Positions 1-7,825 are shown, counted from the first letter of the stretch. The stretch: 64,000 bases of DNA from Streptomyces cacaoi (GCF_006539165.1 NZ_BJMM01000022.1:1-64000), one strand, 5' to 3'. Made by a program: numbers and translations. The notes: a model not told the origin generated them from the letters alone.

Positions 1-55
1 CCTAGCACGCCGCCCTCTCAAGGCGGTAGCGCCGGTTCGAATCCGGTCGGGGGTA
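1..55 (+). tRNA. tRNA-Glu (CUC), 5' end cut by the window
   Basis: These bases are identical to the last 55 bases of the complete tRNA at 104-176. They hold part of the D arm, the anticodon stem-loop with anticodon CTC at 17-19, the variable region, the TTCGAAT T-loop and the 3' acceptor strand CGGGGGT plus discriminator A. The first 18 bases of the gene lie outside the window. It forms a tandem pair with the next copy. Confidence 0.93.
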
Positions 56-103
56 CGGTTCCGGCCCAGGATCCACAGGATCCCAGGGCGCGGTTCCAGG
101 AGA

Positions 104-176
104 GCCCCCGTTGTGTAGCGGCCTAGCACGCCGCCCTCTCAAGGCGGTAGCGCCGGTTCGAATCCGGTCGGGGGTA
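104..176 (+). tRNA. tRNA-Glu (CUC)
   Basis: A complete 73-base cloverleaf can be folded. The acceptor strand GCCCCCG (104-110) pairs with CGGGGGT (169-175), with a G-T closing pair, and A176 is the discriminator. The anticodon stem CCGCC/GGCGG encloses the loop CTCTCAA, so the anticodon is CTC at 138-140, reading GAG (Glu). The T-loop has the usual TTCGAAT. No CCA is encoded. The gene lies 48 bases after an identical copy and ahead of a strong hairpin, so the two are probably processed from one transcript. Confidence 0.95.
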
Positions 177-185
177 CTCGATCAT

Positions 186-217
186 GAAGGCCCCGCACTT
201 CCCGGTGCGGGGCCTTC
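186..217 (+). terminator. Hairpin terminator after the tRNA-Glu pair
   Basis: The arms GAAGGCCCCGCAC (186-198) and GTGCGGGGCCTTC (205-217) form a perfect 13-bp stem around a 6-base loop, nine bases after the tRNA. There is no T-run, which is usual in this GC range. From here to the end of ndgR (218-511) I see no gene. Confidence 0.8.
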
Positions 218-511
218 GGCGTTCACGAGACCGTGCCGGACGCCGCACCCTCACCGGCCGGGCACCCGCGTGCGCCGGCCCCGAGTTCACTCCTCGTACG
301 CCGGTACCGCGTGGCGTTCCCGCTGCTTCCCCTCTGCGTCCACGCGGCACGAGTCCGCGGAAATCCCCTGCCCGGGCGGCACTTGACCGTGGCGACGGGT
401 ACGTTGCCGCGCCCGGCCGCCAACACCCGCCCGCCCGGGCCGCGTTCGACCGGCGTGCCCCGGCGGGGGAGTGGTGGCGGAACGAGAGCGCCCCGGCCGG
501 GCCCGGCGGGC

Positions 512-1228
512 TCAGCTGGGACGCCGCAGCGCCTCGCTGAGCCGGGCCGCCGCGTCCACGATGGCCTGGGCGTGCATCCGGCCCGGGTGGCGGGTGAGCC
601 GCTCGATGGGGCCGGAGACGGAGACGGCGGCGACGACGCGGTTGGAGGGGCCGCGCACGGGCGCCGAGACGGAGGCCACACCCGGCTCCCGCTCGCCGAT
701 GGACTGGGCCCAGCCGCGGCGGCGGACCCCGGAGAGCGCGGTCGCGGTGAACCGGGCGCCCTGTAGGCCGCGGTGCAGCCGCTCGGGCTCCTCCCAGGCC
801 ATGAGGATCTGCGCGGCGGAGCCGGCCTTCATCGGCAGCGTGGAGCCGACCGGCACGGTGTCCCGCAGTCCGGACAGCCGCTCCGCCGCGGCCACGCAGA
901 TGCGCATGTCGCCCTGCCGCCGGTAGAGCTGTGCGCTCTCGCCCGTCACGTCCCGTAGGTGGGTGAGCACGGGCCCGGCCGAGGCCAGCAGCCGGTCCTC
1001 ACCCGCGGCAGCGGCCAGCTCGCCGAGCCGCGGGCCGAGTATGAAGCGGCCCTGCATGTCGCGGGCCACCATGCGGTGATGTTCGAGGGCCACCGCCAGG
1101 CGGTGCGCTGTGGGGCGCGCGAGACCGGTCGCAGCGACCAGCCCGGCGAGGGTGGCCGGACCGGACTCCAGAGCGCTCAGTACGAGAGCCGCCTTGTCGA
1201 GAACGCCGACGCCGCTAGAGTTGTCCAT
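512..1228 (-). CDS. ndgR: IclR-family regulator NdgR (AreB-type), 238 aa
   Basis: This is a DNA-binding regulator of the IclR family. The N-terminal winged helix-turn-helix spans about residues 10-65 (LAGLVAATGLARPTAHRLA is the recognition helix region) and the rest is the IclR effector-binding domain. The start is the ATG reading MDNSSGVGVLDKAALV; the frame stays open upstream but that part is not conserved-looking. Its length and its position divergent from leuCD match Streptomyces NdgR/AreB, which is known to act on leucine biosynthesis, amino-acid metabolism and antibiotic production. A palindrome in the shared intergenic region (1255-1273) is the likely operator for both directions. I am confident of the family and of the ndgR assignment from synteny. 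Confidence 0.93.
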   Translation of the reverse strand: MDNSSGVGVLDKAALVLSALESGPATLAGLVAATGLARPTAHRLAVALEHHRMVARDMQGRFILGPRLGELAAAAGEDRLLASAGPVLTHLRDVTGESAQLYRRQGDMRICVAAAERLSGLRDTVPVGSTLPMKAGSAAQILMAWEEPERLHRGLQGARFTATALSGVRRRGWAQSIGEREPGVASVSAPVRGPSNRVVAAVSVSGPIERLTRHPGRMHAQAIVDAAARLSEALRRPS

Positions 1229-1254
1229 GCGTCGATACTCCCGTCTCACAGTAT

Positions 1255-1273
1255 GAAACGCAAGTTCAATTTC
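1255..1273. promoter_or_regulatory. Candidate IclR-type operator between ndgR and leuC
   Basis: The 19-bp sequence GAAACGCAAGTTCAATTTC has inverted GAAA...TTTC ends and a central AA-N-TT. The overlapping TGAA...TTCA (1254-1268) adds to the dyad. It lies 26 bases ahead of the ndgR start codon and about 100 bases ahead of leuC. IclR-family proteins typically bind short palindromes of this kind, so it is a reasonable site for NdgR to control itself and leuCD. Binding is inferred. Confidence 0.5.
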
Positions 1274-1293
1274 CCCGGGGACGCGCCAACCTG

Positions 1294-1358
1294 GAGACCA
1301 CACCGCAGCACTGGAGCGGTGAACTGGTCTCGACATGTGGTCGGCAGCGCTGCCGACC
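1294..1358 (+). promoter_or_regulatory. Structured leuC leader: bulged hairpin plus RBS-proximal palindrome
   Basis: Two RNA hairpins can be drawn in the leuC leader. In the first, GAGACCA-CACCGC (1294-1306) pairs with GCGGTG (1316-1321) and TGGTCTC (1325-1331), leaving a 9-base loop and an AAC bulge. The second is a perfect 20-bp palindrome, GGTCGGCAGCGCTGCCGACC (1339-1358), ending directly against the GGAGGG ribosome-binding site (1359-1364). The arrangement suggests post-transcriptional or translational control of leuC, or a protein-binding site. No leucine-rich leader peptide was obvious. Confidence 0.5.
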
Positions 1359-1370
1359 GGAGGGAAAGCG

Positions 1371-2795
1371 ATGGGACGGACACTCGCGGAGAAGGTCTGG
1401 GACGACCATGTCGTCAGGCGCGCCGAAGGCGAGCCGGACCTCCTCTTCATCGATCTGCATCTGCTGCACGAGGTGACCAGCCCGCAGGCCTTCGACGGAC
1501 TCCGCAAGGCCGGGCGGACGGTGCGCCGCACGGATCTCACCATCGCGACGGAGGATCACAACACCCCCACCCTCGACATCGACAAGCCGATCGCCGACCC
1601 TGTCTCCCGTACACAGCTGGAGACGCTGCGCAAGAACTGCGCGGACTTCGGGGTGCGTCTGCACCCGCTGGGCGACGTCGAGCAGGGTGTCGTGCACGTC
1701 GTCGGCCCGCAGCTGGGGCTCACCCAGCCGGGGACGACCGTCGTCTGCGGCGACAGCCACACCTCCACGCACGGCGCGTTCGGCGCGCTGGCCTTCGGTA
1801 TCGGCACCTCGCAGGTCGAACACGTGCTGGCCACCCAGACGCTGCCGATGGCGCCGTTCAAGACGATGGCGGTCACCGTGAACGGTGAACTGCCCGAGGA
1901 CGTCACCGCCAAGGACCTCATCCTCGCCGTCATCGCCCGGATCGGCACCGGCGGCGGCCAGGGCTACGTCATCGAATACCGCGGCGAGGCCATCGAGAAG
2001 CTCTCGATGGAGGCCCGGATGACGATCTGCAACATGTCCATCGAGGCAGGCGCGCGCGCCGGGATGATCGCCCCCGACGAGACCACCTTCGCCTACGTCC
2101 AGGGCCGCGAACACGCGCCCCGGGGCGCGGAGTGGGACGAGGCCGTGGCCTACTGGAAGACCCTGCGCACCGACGAGGACGCCGTCTTCGACCACGAGGT
2201 CGTCATCGACGCCACGGAGCTGGCGCCCTTCGTCACCTGGGGCACCAACCCCGGCCAGGGCGCGCCGCTGTCCGCCACGGTGCCCGAGCCGGCGTCCTTC
2301 GCCGACGAGAGCCGGCGCCTCGCCGCCGAGCAGGCGCTGGAGTACATGGGCCTGCGGCCCGGCCAGCCGCTGCGCGAGGTCGGTGTCGACACCGTGTTCG
2401 TCGGCTCGTGCACCAACGGCCGTATCGAGGACCTGCGTTCGGCCGCCGCCGTGCTGGACGGCCGGACCGTGGCCGAGGGCGTGCGGATGCTGGTCGTGCC
2501 CGGTTCCGTGCGGGTGGCGCTCCAGGCCGTCGAGGAGGGGCTGGACAAGGTGTTCACCGCCGCCGGCGCCGAATGGCGGCACGCCGGGTGCTCGATGTGC
2601 CTGGGCATGAACCCCGACCAGCTCAGCCCCGGGGAGCGCGCCGCGTCCACCTCCAACCGCAACTTCGAGGGCAGGCAGGGCAAGGGCGGCCGCACCCACC
2701 TGGTCTCCCCGCAGGTCGCCGCGGCCACCGCCGTCGTGGGCCGGCTGGCCTCTCCCGCCGATCTGTCCGACGTGACCGAGCCCGCAGCGGTCTGA
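1371..2795 (+). CDS. leuC: 3-isopropylmalate dehydratase large subunit LeuC, 474 aa
   Basis: LeuC, with LeuD, isomerises 2-isopropylmalate to 3-isopropylmalate, the second step of leucine synthesis, in the cytosol. It is an aconitase-family enzyme holding a [4Fe-4S] cluster. The three cluster cysteines are visible at about residues 347 (GSCTNGR), 407 and 410 (CSMCLGMNPD), the normal family positions. The start is ATG 1371, preceded by GGAGGG; an in-frame ATG at 1335 lies inside the leader palindrome region and is not chosen. leuD follows after 18 bases, so the two form an operon. Regulation is probably by NdgR from the divergent promoter region and possibly through the structured leader. Confidence 0.97.
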   Translation: MGRTLAEKVWDDHVVRRAEGEPDLLFIDLHLLHEVTSPQAFDGLRKAGRTVRRTDLTIATEDHNTPTLDIDKPIADPVSRTQLETLRKNCADFGVRLHPLGDVEQGVVHVVGPQLGLTQPGTTVVCGDSHTSTHGAFGALAFGIGTSQVEHVLATQTLPMAPFKTMAVTVNGELPEDVTAKDLILAVIARIGTGGGQGYVIEYRGEAIEKLSMEARMTICNMSIEAGARAGMIAPDETTFAYVQGREHAPRGAEWDEAVAYWKTLRTDEDAVFDHEVVIDATELAPFVTWGTNPGQGAPLSATVPEPASFADESRRLAAEQALEYMGLRPGQPLREVGVDTVFVGSCTNGRIEDLRSAAAVLDGRTVAEGVRMLVVPGSVRVALQAVEEGLDKVFTAAGAEWRHAGCSMCLGMNPDQLSPGERAASTSNRNFEGRQGKGGRTHLVSPQVAAATAVVGRLASPADLSDVTEPAAV

Positions 2796-2813
2796 GGATA
2801 AGGAGCCCTGTTC

Positions 2814-3407
2814 ATGGAAGCCTTCACCACCCACACCGGCCGTGCCGTCCCGCTGCGTCGCAGCAACGTCGACACCGACCAGATCATTCCCGCGCACTGG
2901 CTGAAGAAGGTCACCCGCGACGGTTTCGAGGACGGTCTGTTCGAGGCATGGCGCAAGGACCCGGACTTCGTGCTCAACCAGAGCGCGTACAAGGGCGCGA
3001 CCGTGCTGGTGGCCGGCCCCGACTTCGGCACCGGCTCCTCCCGTGAGCACGCCGTCTGGGCACTGCAAAACTACGGCTTCAAGGCCGTCATCTCCTCGCG
3101 CTTCGCCGACATCTTCCGCGGCAACTCCCTGAAGAACGGGCTGCTCACGGTCCTTCTGCCGCAGGAGACGGTGGACGCGCTGTGGAAGCTGACCGAGGCC
3201 GATCCGACCACCCCCGTCACCGTCGACCTCGTCGAGCGGAAGGTCGTCGCGGCAGGCATCGAGGCGGAGTTCGAGCTGGACGAGAACGCCCGCTGGCGTC
3301 TGCTGGAGGGGCTGGACGACATCAGTCTGACCCTGAAGAACGAGGACGCCATCGTCGCGTACGAAGCCTCCCGCGCTTCCTTCAAGCCCCGCACACAGGC
3401 GGCCTGA
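2814..3407 (+). CDS. leuD: 3-isopropylmalate dehydratase small subunit LeuD, 197 aa
   Basis: This is the swivelling small subunit that completes the LeuCD isomerase. The typical N-terminal THTGRAVPLRRSNVDTDQIIPA and the GTGSSREHAVWAL segment near residues 70-82, which contacts substrate, are present. Length is normal. An AGGAGC ribosome-binding site lies 8 bases before the ATG. It is co-transcribed with leuC and followed by a strong hairpin terminator. Confidence 0.97.
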   Translation: MEAFTTHTGRAVPLRRSNVDTDQIIPAHWLKKVTRDGFEDGLFEAWRKDPDFVLNQSAYKGATVLVAGPDFGTGSSREHAVWALQNYGFKAVISSRFADIFRGNSLKNGLLTVLLPQETVDALWKLTEADPTTPVTVDLVERKVVAAGIEAEFELDENARWRLLEGLDDISLTLKNEDAIVAYEASRASFKPRTQAA

Positions 3408-3425
3408 GTCCCCTTCACCGATGTG

Positions 3426-3456
3426 CTGCGCCCCCGCCACCGAGGCGGGGGCGCAG
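3426..3456 (+). terminator. leuCD terminator hairpin
   Basis: CTGCGCCCCCGCC (3426-3438) pairs perfectly with GGCGGGGGCGCAG (3444-3456) around ACCGA, 18 bases after the leuD stop. There is no T-run. Confidence 0.8.
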
Positions 3457-3506
3457 TGCTGTGTGCGCACGTGTGTGCGTGAATGAATGACGTGAATTAA
3501 TCTTGA

Positions 3507-3538
3507 GCACCGGTTCCTTTCGTACTAAGGGACGGTGC
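3507..3538. other. Interrupted hairpin with a sarcin-ricin-like apical sequence
   Basis: GCACCG (3507-3512) pairs with CGGTGC (3533-3538). After a small internal loop, CCTT (3516-3519) pairs with AAGG (3527-3530), leaving a 7-base loop. On the minus strand the apical part reads CCTTAGTACGAAAGGAACCGG, which resembles the universal 23S/28S sarcin-ricin loop (AGTACGAGAGGA). It lies between leuD and the next gene and follows AT-rich sequence (GAATTAAT). It could be a second terminator, a small RNA end, or chance. Confidence 0.4.
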
Positions 3539-3694
3539 CGCTCGTAACCCGCCCAGGCGGGCCGCGACGTCGGGGCCCAACTACCGCTGTGACCAGGGCT
3601 GTTGGCGCCACCGGGGGTGTCGGGGCCGCCCTCGCCGCCCCGCTACGGGGCCCCGCTGGAAGCGACAACTCATCCCAGATGGCACAATCACCGC

Positions 3695-3949
3695 ATGGAA
3701 CGCGACGGTCAACTGGAGCTCTACGACCGGCTCGCTACCCGACTGAAGGAAGCGCATTCCCGGGTGCGCTCCCCGCAAGTCCCCGACAGCGCACGGGTCG
3801 CGCTGACCCGGAAGCTGCTCATCATCACCGCGGCTTCGAAGCACGATCTCGCCGATGCGCAACGGCGCCTGGAGCGCCTGATGACCGACATCGACGAGGG
3901 ACGATTCCCCGACGGGCACAGGGACGTGCACGTCGACGGACTTCAGTGA
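3695..3949 (+). CDS. Conserved hypothetical protein, 84 aa
   Basis: A small charged helical protein with no catalytic motif. The chosen start gives MERDGQLELYDRLATRLKEA; the open frame upstream is Pro/Gly-rich and unlike protein. Upstream, CACAAT ends seven bases before the ATG, so the mRNA may be leaderless. In Streptomyces a protein of this size sits between leuD and hupS. It ends 125 bases before hupS, with hupS's own promoter between them. I cannot assign a function; the sequence predicts mostly alpha helix with an acidic C-terminal half. Confidence 0.75.
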   Translation: MERDGQLELYDRLATRLKEAHSRVRSPQVPDSARVALTRKLLIITAASKHDLADAQRRLERLMTDIDEGRFPDGHRDVHVDGLQ

Positions 3950-4005
3950 AGGTCGAGTCCGTTGCGGCACAAGGGTGATTCGCCCGTTTCGTGTTTGATT
4001 TGCGG

Positions 4006-4011
4006 TATATA
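4006..4011 (+). promoter_or_regulatory. Probable hupS promoter -10 (TATATA)
   Basis: TATATATC stands out in an unusually AT-rich stretch (about 3985-4050) ahead of hupS, about 65 bases before its start codon. Upstream TTTCGTG and TTTGATT are possible -35 elements but neither is well spaced, so only the -10 is called. Confidence 0.5.
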
Positions 4012-4074
4012 TCTGCCTAACGTGCGAAAAAGCTTGAACACATTGGTTCCAGCAATGTCTCCGAAGGGGAAGAC

Positions 4075-4746
4075 GTGAACAAGGCGCAGCTCGTTGAAGC
4101 AATCCAAGACCAGCTCGGTGGACGTCAGCAGGCCGCGGACGCGGTCGATGTCGTTCTCGACGCCATCGTCCGTGCGGTCGTCTCCGGTGAGCGTGTTTCG
4201 GTCACCGGCTTCGGTTCTTTCGAGAAGGTCGACCGCCCGGCCCGTTACGCGCGCAACCCGCAGACCGGCGAGCGGGTGCGGGTGAAGAAGACCTCCGTGC
4301 CCCGCTTCCGCGCGGGCGCCGGCTTCAAGGACCTGGTGAGCGGGGCGAAGAAGCTCCCGAAGAACGATGTCGCGGTGAAGAAGGCCCCGAAGGGCAGCCT
4401 CTCCGGCGGCACCGCCACCAAGAAGGCCGCCGCCAAGAAGGCCACCGCGAAGAAGACCTCGGCCGCCAAGAAGGCGACCCCGGCGAAGAAGACCACCACG
4501 GCGAAGAAGACCACGCCGGCGAAGAAGACCACCACGGCCAAGAAGACGACCCCGGCGAAGAAGACGTCGGCGGCGAAGAAGTCGACGACGGCGAAGAAGG
4601 CCACCCCGGCCAAGAAGACGTCGGCGGCGAAGAAGACCACCGCCAAGAAGGCGCCCGCACGCAAGAGCACCGCGAAGAAGGCGCCGGCGCGCAAGACGGC
4701 GGCACGCAAGACCACCGCCAAGAAGACCACCTCGCGCAGGCGGTAA
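4075..4746 (+). CDS. hupS: HU-family nucleoid protein HupS with lysine-rich tail, 223 aa
   Basis: Residues 1 to about 95 form an HU DNA-bending domain (MNKAQLVEAI at the start, GSFEK, and the beta-arm region with RNPQTGERV). Residues about 100-223 are a disordered, strongly basic tail of repeated AAKKT/PAKKT units resembling histone H1. This two-part form is the actinobacterial HupS/Hlp type, which compacts the chromosome; in Streptomyces HupS is tied to sporulation and spore maturation. It starts with GTG after GGGGAAGAC. An AT-rich promoter lies upstream and a bidirectional terminator downstream. The repeated codons in the tail (AAGAAG...) make it a likely site for repeat-number variation between strains. 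Confidence 0.95.
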   Translation: MNKAQLVEAIQDQLGGRQQAADAVDVVLDAIVRAVVSGERVSVTGFGSFEKVDRPARYARNPQTGERVRVKKTSVPRFRAGAGFKDLVSGAKKLPKNDVAVKKAPKGSLSGGTATKKAAAKKATAKKTSAAKKATPAKKTTTAKKTTPAKKTTTAKKTTPAKKTSAAKKSTTAKKATPAKKTSAAKKTTAKKAPARKSTAKKAPARKTAARKTTAKKTTSRRR

Positions 4747-4782
4747 TCCCCCGCGGCAGCGTTCGCCGCACGCGGCATCGCC

Positions 4783-4810
4783 GGGCCGGGCTCCTTCGGG
4801 AGCCCGGCCC
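4783..4810. terminator. Bidirectional terminator between hupS and the convergent 67-aa gene
   Basis: GGGCCGGGCTCC (4783-4794) and GGAGCCCGGCCC (4799-4810) form a perfect 12-bp stem capped by a TTCG tetraloop. It lies between the 3' ends of two convergent genes, so it can serve both. Confidence 0.85.
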
Positions 4811-4848
4811 GCGGCCGTTCCGGGCACCGGCGCGCTACGGAGCGTGCG

Positions 4849-5052
4849 TCACAGGGTCTGTAGCGTGACGAGGGTGATGCGCCGCTCGGCGCCGTCACCG
4901 TCCGTCTCGATCCGCACGCGCTGACCGGGGCGCAGCAGGCGCAGCCCGCCCGCCTCGAAGGCCGCGGCGTCGAAGGAGAGGGGGCTCCCGTCGTCCAGCA
5001 GGACGCTGCCGGTGCGGGAAGCGGGGTCGTAGGTGTACGCCGTGGCCTGCAT
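4849..5052 (-). CDS. Conserved hypothetical small protein, 67 aa
   Basis: The ATG at 5052 gives a compact 67-residue protein beginning MQATAYTYDP. It has alternating beta-type stretches (GSVLLDDGSPLSF, GQRVRIETD, RRITLVTLQ) that resemble a small beta-barrel such as a cold-shock-like or OB fold, but no RNP motif is visible. It lies 63 bases downstream of fbiD on the same strand and may be co-transcribed. Function is unknown; the fold suggestion is only from strand pattern. Confidence 0.7.
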   Translation of the reverse strand: MQATAYTYDPASRTGSVLLDDGSPLSFDAAAFEAGGLRLLRPGQRVRIETDGDGAERRITLVTLQTL

Positions 5053-5115
5053 GCAGCGCACCCTACCGGGGCGCACGGCGGCCCGCGCGGGCTCGGGGCA
5101 GCGGCTCACGCCGGC

Positions 5116-5787
5116 TCAGCAGACGGCCCGGCCCGCGAGCAGCGCCGAGGTGAACTCCCCCACACCCAGCTTGAGAGCGGCGCGGAGATCTGCCGGGGTG
5201 TCCACGTCCTGCCGCACGCTCTCCACGCCCCTCGCGGCGATCTCCCGGGCGCCGGAGGCGCGGTGACGGGCCCGCGAGCGGCCGCCGAAAGCCGGCTCCA
5301 GCGCGGCCCCCGGCACGGCGGACAGAAATGTGGTGCCGATTTCAGCGGCGTCGGGGAGAAAAGCGCGGGAATAGCGGGATGCCGCATTCAGGACCCGGTG
5401 CAATTCCTCGGGGCGCAGCGCCGGGAGATCCGCGTTCAATGCCGCCAGAGCCGCTCCGGAATCCGCCGAGCGCACGGCGTCGGCGCCGTGGGAGAGCGCC
5501 GCGTTCAGGCCGTCCGCCGGTTCGTCGGGCACGATGCGGGCGCCCAGTGCGGCGAGTGCCCGGCCGGCCTGCGGATCGTCCGTGACAACCACCACATTCC
5601 GCACCGGTTCGCAGGCGAGTGCGGCCTGCACGGTGTCCTGTGCGAAGGCCAGCGCGAGCCGCGGCAGGGGAGTGCCGTCCGCGGCTCCGGAAAGCCGGCT
5701 CTTGGCCCGGGAGAGCGGCTTGAGCGGGATCAGCAGGGTCCACGCCACTGGCGTCACAGGTGGCTGTGTCGGTTGCATCGGCACCAT
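5116..5787 (-). CDS. fbiD: Phosphoenolpyruvate/2-phospholactate guanylyltransferase FbiD (CofC), 223 aa
   Basis: This enzyme joins GTP to phosphoenolpyruvate (or 2-phospho-L-lactate in archaea), making the guanylylated intermediate for coenzyme F420. The family's LIPLKPLSRAKSRL nucleotide-binding segment is at about residues 18-31, followed by VVVVTDD (about 65-71) and the acceptor-side LNADLPALRPEEL. Start is ATG 5787 or the second ATG nine bases on. It is divergent from plsC and upstream of a 67-aa gene. Other F420 genes (fbiA, fbiB, fbiC) are not in the window, as is common. Confidence 0.92.
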   Translation of the reverse strand: MVPMQPTQPPVTPVAWTLLIPLKPLSRAKSRLSGAADGTPLPRLALAFAQDTVQAALACEPVRNVVVVTDDPQAGRALAALGARIVPDEPADGLNAALSHGADAVRSADSGAALAALNADLPALRPEELHRVLNAASRYSRAFLPDAAEIGTTFLSAVPGAALEPAFGGRSRARHRASGAREIAARGVESVRQDVDTPADLRAALKLGVGEFTSALLAGRAVC

Positions 5788-6008
5788 TCTGGCCTCCCGC
5801 CGGGAGACGCGAGAGCCGTGGGGTTACGGTGTGCACGACACCTGAGGACGGACAGTGTGCTCGACAGGGGGGCCGTGCGCGGCGACACTTGTGCGGTTGT
5901 CGATTCCCCCCAGAGGAGATGGTGTCCGGGTGTCCCGCCATACTGCGTCCGCCCCGGGAACAACGCCCGGCCCACCGGCCGGAAAAGCAGAGCACAAGGG
6001 GGCCAGCA

Positions 6009-6827
6009 ATGTCGCGGAGTGACGGGAAAACCGGGAAGGGCTTCTGGTACCGACTGGCTGCGGTTTTGGCGAAACCGCCGCTCGTCCTCTTCTTCCGGCG
6101 CGACTGGCGCGGCATGGAACACATGCCGGCCGACGGCGGGTTCATCACCGTCGTCAACCACAACTCGGCGCTGGATCCGCTCTCCTACGCGCACTACCAG
6201 TACAACACCGGGCGGGTGCCCCGCTTCCTGGCCAAGGACAGCCTGTTCAAGAGCGGTTTCGTCGGCACGGTGATGCGCGGGACCGGGCAGATCCCCGTCT
6301 ACCGCGACTCCACCGACGCCGTCGACGCGTTCCGGGCCGCCGTCGCCGCCATCGAGCGGGGCGAATGCGTCGCCTTCTACCCGGAGGGCACGCTCACCCG
6401 CGACCCCGAGCACTGGCCCATGGTGGGCAAGACCGGTGCGGCCCGGGTGGCGCTGCTGACCAAGGCGCCGGTCATCCCCGTGGCCCAGTGGGGCGCCAAC
6501 CTCGCCGTGCCGCCCTACGCCAAGCAGAAGAAGCTGCGGCTCTTCCCGCGCAAGACCCTCACGGTGCAGGCCGGTCCGCCGATCGACCTGTCGCGCTACC
6601 ACGGCAAGGAGCCCACCGCCGAGGTGCTGCGCGAGGTGACCGACGTCATGATGGACGCGATCACCGAGCAGCTCGCGGTCATCCGCGGTGAGGCCCCGCC
6701 CGCCGAGCGCTACGACCACCGCAAGGTGGCCACGCGCCGCCGGGAGAGCCGTCAGCAGCGACTGCCGCAGCAGCAGGGCCGGGCAGCCGCCCCCGCCGAG
6801 GCGGCGGAAGGAGAGAAGAACGCGTGA
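6009..6827 (+). CDS. plsC: 1-acyl-sn-glycerol-3-phosphate acyltransferase PlsC-like, 272 aa
   Basis: This is a membrane-associated acyltransferase that puts the second acyl chain on lysophosphatidate. The HX4D catalytic motif is present as NHNSALDPL (about residues 46-54) and the substrate motif as FYPEGTLTRD (about 122-131). The start ATG 6009 has an AGGGGG ribosome-binding site. The last 50 residues are Arg/Gln/Ala-rich and probably disordered. Its stop overlaps the GTG start of gpsA, so the two enzymes of phosphatidate synthesis are translationally coupled. Confidence 0.9.
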   Translation: MSRSDGKTGKGFWYRLAAVLAKPPLVLFFRRDWRGMEHMPADGGFITVVNHNSALDPLSYAHYQYNTGRVPRFLAKDSLFKSGFVGTVMRGTGQIPVYRDSTDAVDAFRAAVAAIERGECVAFYPEGTLTRDPEHWPMVGKTGAARVALLTKAPVIPVAQWGANLAVPPYAKQKKLRLFPRKTLTVQAGPPIDLSRYHGKEPTAEVLREVTDVMMDAITEQLAVIRGEAPPAERYDHRKVATRRRESRQQRLPQQQGRAAAPAEAAEGEKNA

Positions 6828-7825
6828 CGAAAGCCGCTGTGTTCGGCACCGGTTCGTGGGGCACCGCCTTCGCGATGGTGCTCGCGGACGCCGGGTGCGA
6901 GGTGAGCCTGTGGGGCCGCCGGGCCGAGGTCGTCGAAGCGGTCAACGCCACGCACCGCAACCCCGTGTACCACCCCGGCACCGAACTGCCCGCCGGCGTG
7001 ACGGCCACGACCGATCCCGCCGAGGCCGCGCGTGACGCCGAGTTCACGGTGCTGTCCGTGCCCTCGCAGACGCTGCGCGGCAACCTGGAGTCCTGGGCGG
7101 GGCTGTTGCACCCGGACACCCTGCTCGTCTCGCTGATGAAGGGCGTCGAGCTGGGCACGGCCAAGCGCATGAGCGAGGTCGTCGAGGAGGTCGGGAAGGT
7201 GCCCGCCGAGCGGGTCGCGGTGCTCACCGGGCCCAACCTCGCCCGGGAGATCGCCGCCCGGCAGCCCGCAGCCGCCGTGGCCGCCTGCGCCGACGAGGCC
7301 GCGGCACGCGCGCTCCAGGCGGCCTGCCACACCGCGTACTTCCGGCCGTACACGAGCACCGACGTCGTCGGCTGCGAACTGGGCGGCGCGGTCAAGAACG
7401 TCATCGCGCTGGCCGTGGGCATCGCCGACGGCATGGGCCTGGGCGACAACTCCAAGGCGTCGCTGATCACCCGCGGGCTGGCCGAGACCACCCGGCTCGG
7501 GCTCGCGATGGGCGCCCAGGAGCAGACGTTCGCGGGGCTGGCGGGCATGGGCGACCTGGTGGCCACCTGCTCCTCGCCGCTGTCGCGCAACCACACCTTC
7601 GGTACCAACCTGGGCCGCGGCATGACGCTCCAGGAGACGATCGCCGTCACCCGGCAGACCGCGGAGGGCGTCAAGTCCTGCCAGTCCGTGCTGGACCTGG
7701 CCCGGCGGTACGGGGTGGAGATGCCGATCACCGAGACCGTCGTCGGCATCGTGCACGAGGGCACGGCTCCGCACGTCGCGCTCAAGGAGCTGATGTCGCG
7801 CAGCGCCAAACCCGAACGGGCCTGA
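6824..7825 (+). CDS. gpsA: NAD(P)-dependent glycerol-3-phosphate dehydrogenase GpsA, 333 aa
   Basis: GpsA reduces dihydroxyacetone phosphate to sn-glycerol-3-phosphate, the phospholipid backbone. The N-terminal Rossmann motif is GTGSWGTAFA. The catalytic lysine lies in GGAVKNVIALAVGIADG (about residues 187-203), followed by the substrate-binding NSKASLITRG. The GTG start overlaps the plsC stop (GTGA), consistent with coupled translation. Length is normal for the family. Confidence 0.96.
   Translation: MTKAAVFGTGSWGTAFAMVLADAGCEVSLWGRRAEVVEAVNATHRNPVYHPGTELPAGVTATTDPAEAARDAEFTVLSVPSQTLRGNLESWAGLLHPDTLLVSLMKGVELGTAKRMSEVVEEVGKVPAERVAVLTGPNLAREIAARQPAAAVAACADEAAARALQAACHTAYFRPYTSTDVVGCELGGAVKNVIALAVGIADGMGLGDNSKASLITRGLAETTRLGLAMGAQEQTFAGLAGMGDLVATCSSPLSRNHTFGTNLGRGMTLQETIAVTRQTAEGVKSCQSVLDLARRYGVEMPITETVVGIVHEGTAPHVALKELMSRSAKPERA

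Noticed and set aside
1266..3470. 734-codon open frame opposite leuCD
   Set aside because: Antisense to leuC and leuD, which have intact motifs and ribosome-binding sites.
3965..4110. AT-rich stretch before hupS as transferred DNA
   Set aside because: It is short, contains a TATATA -10 and is explained by promoter function.
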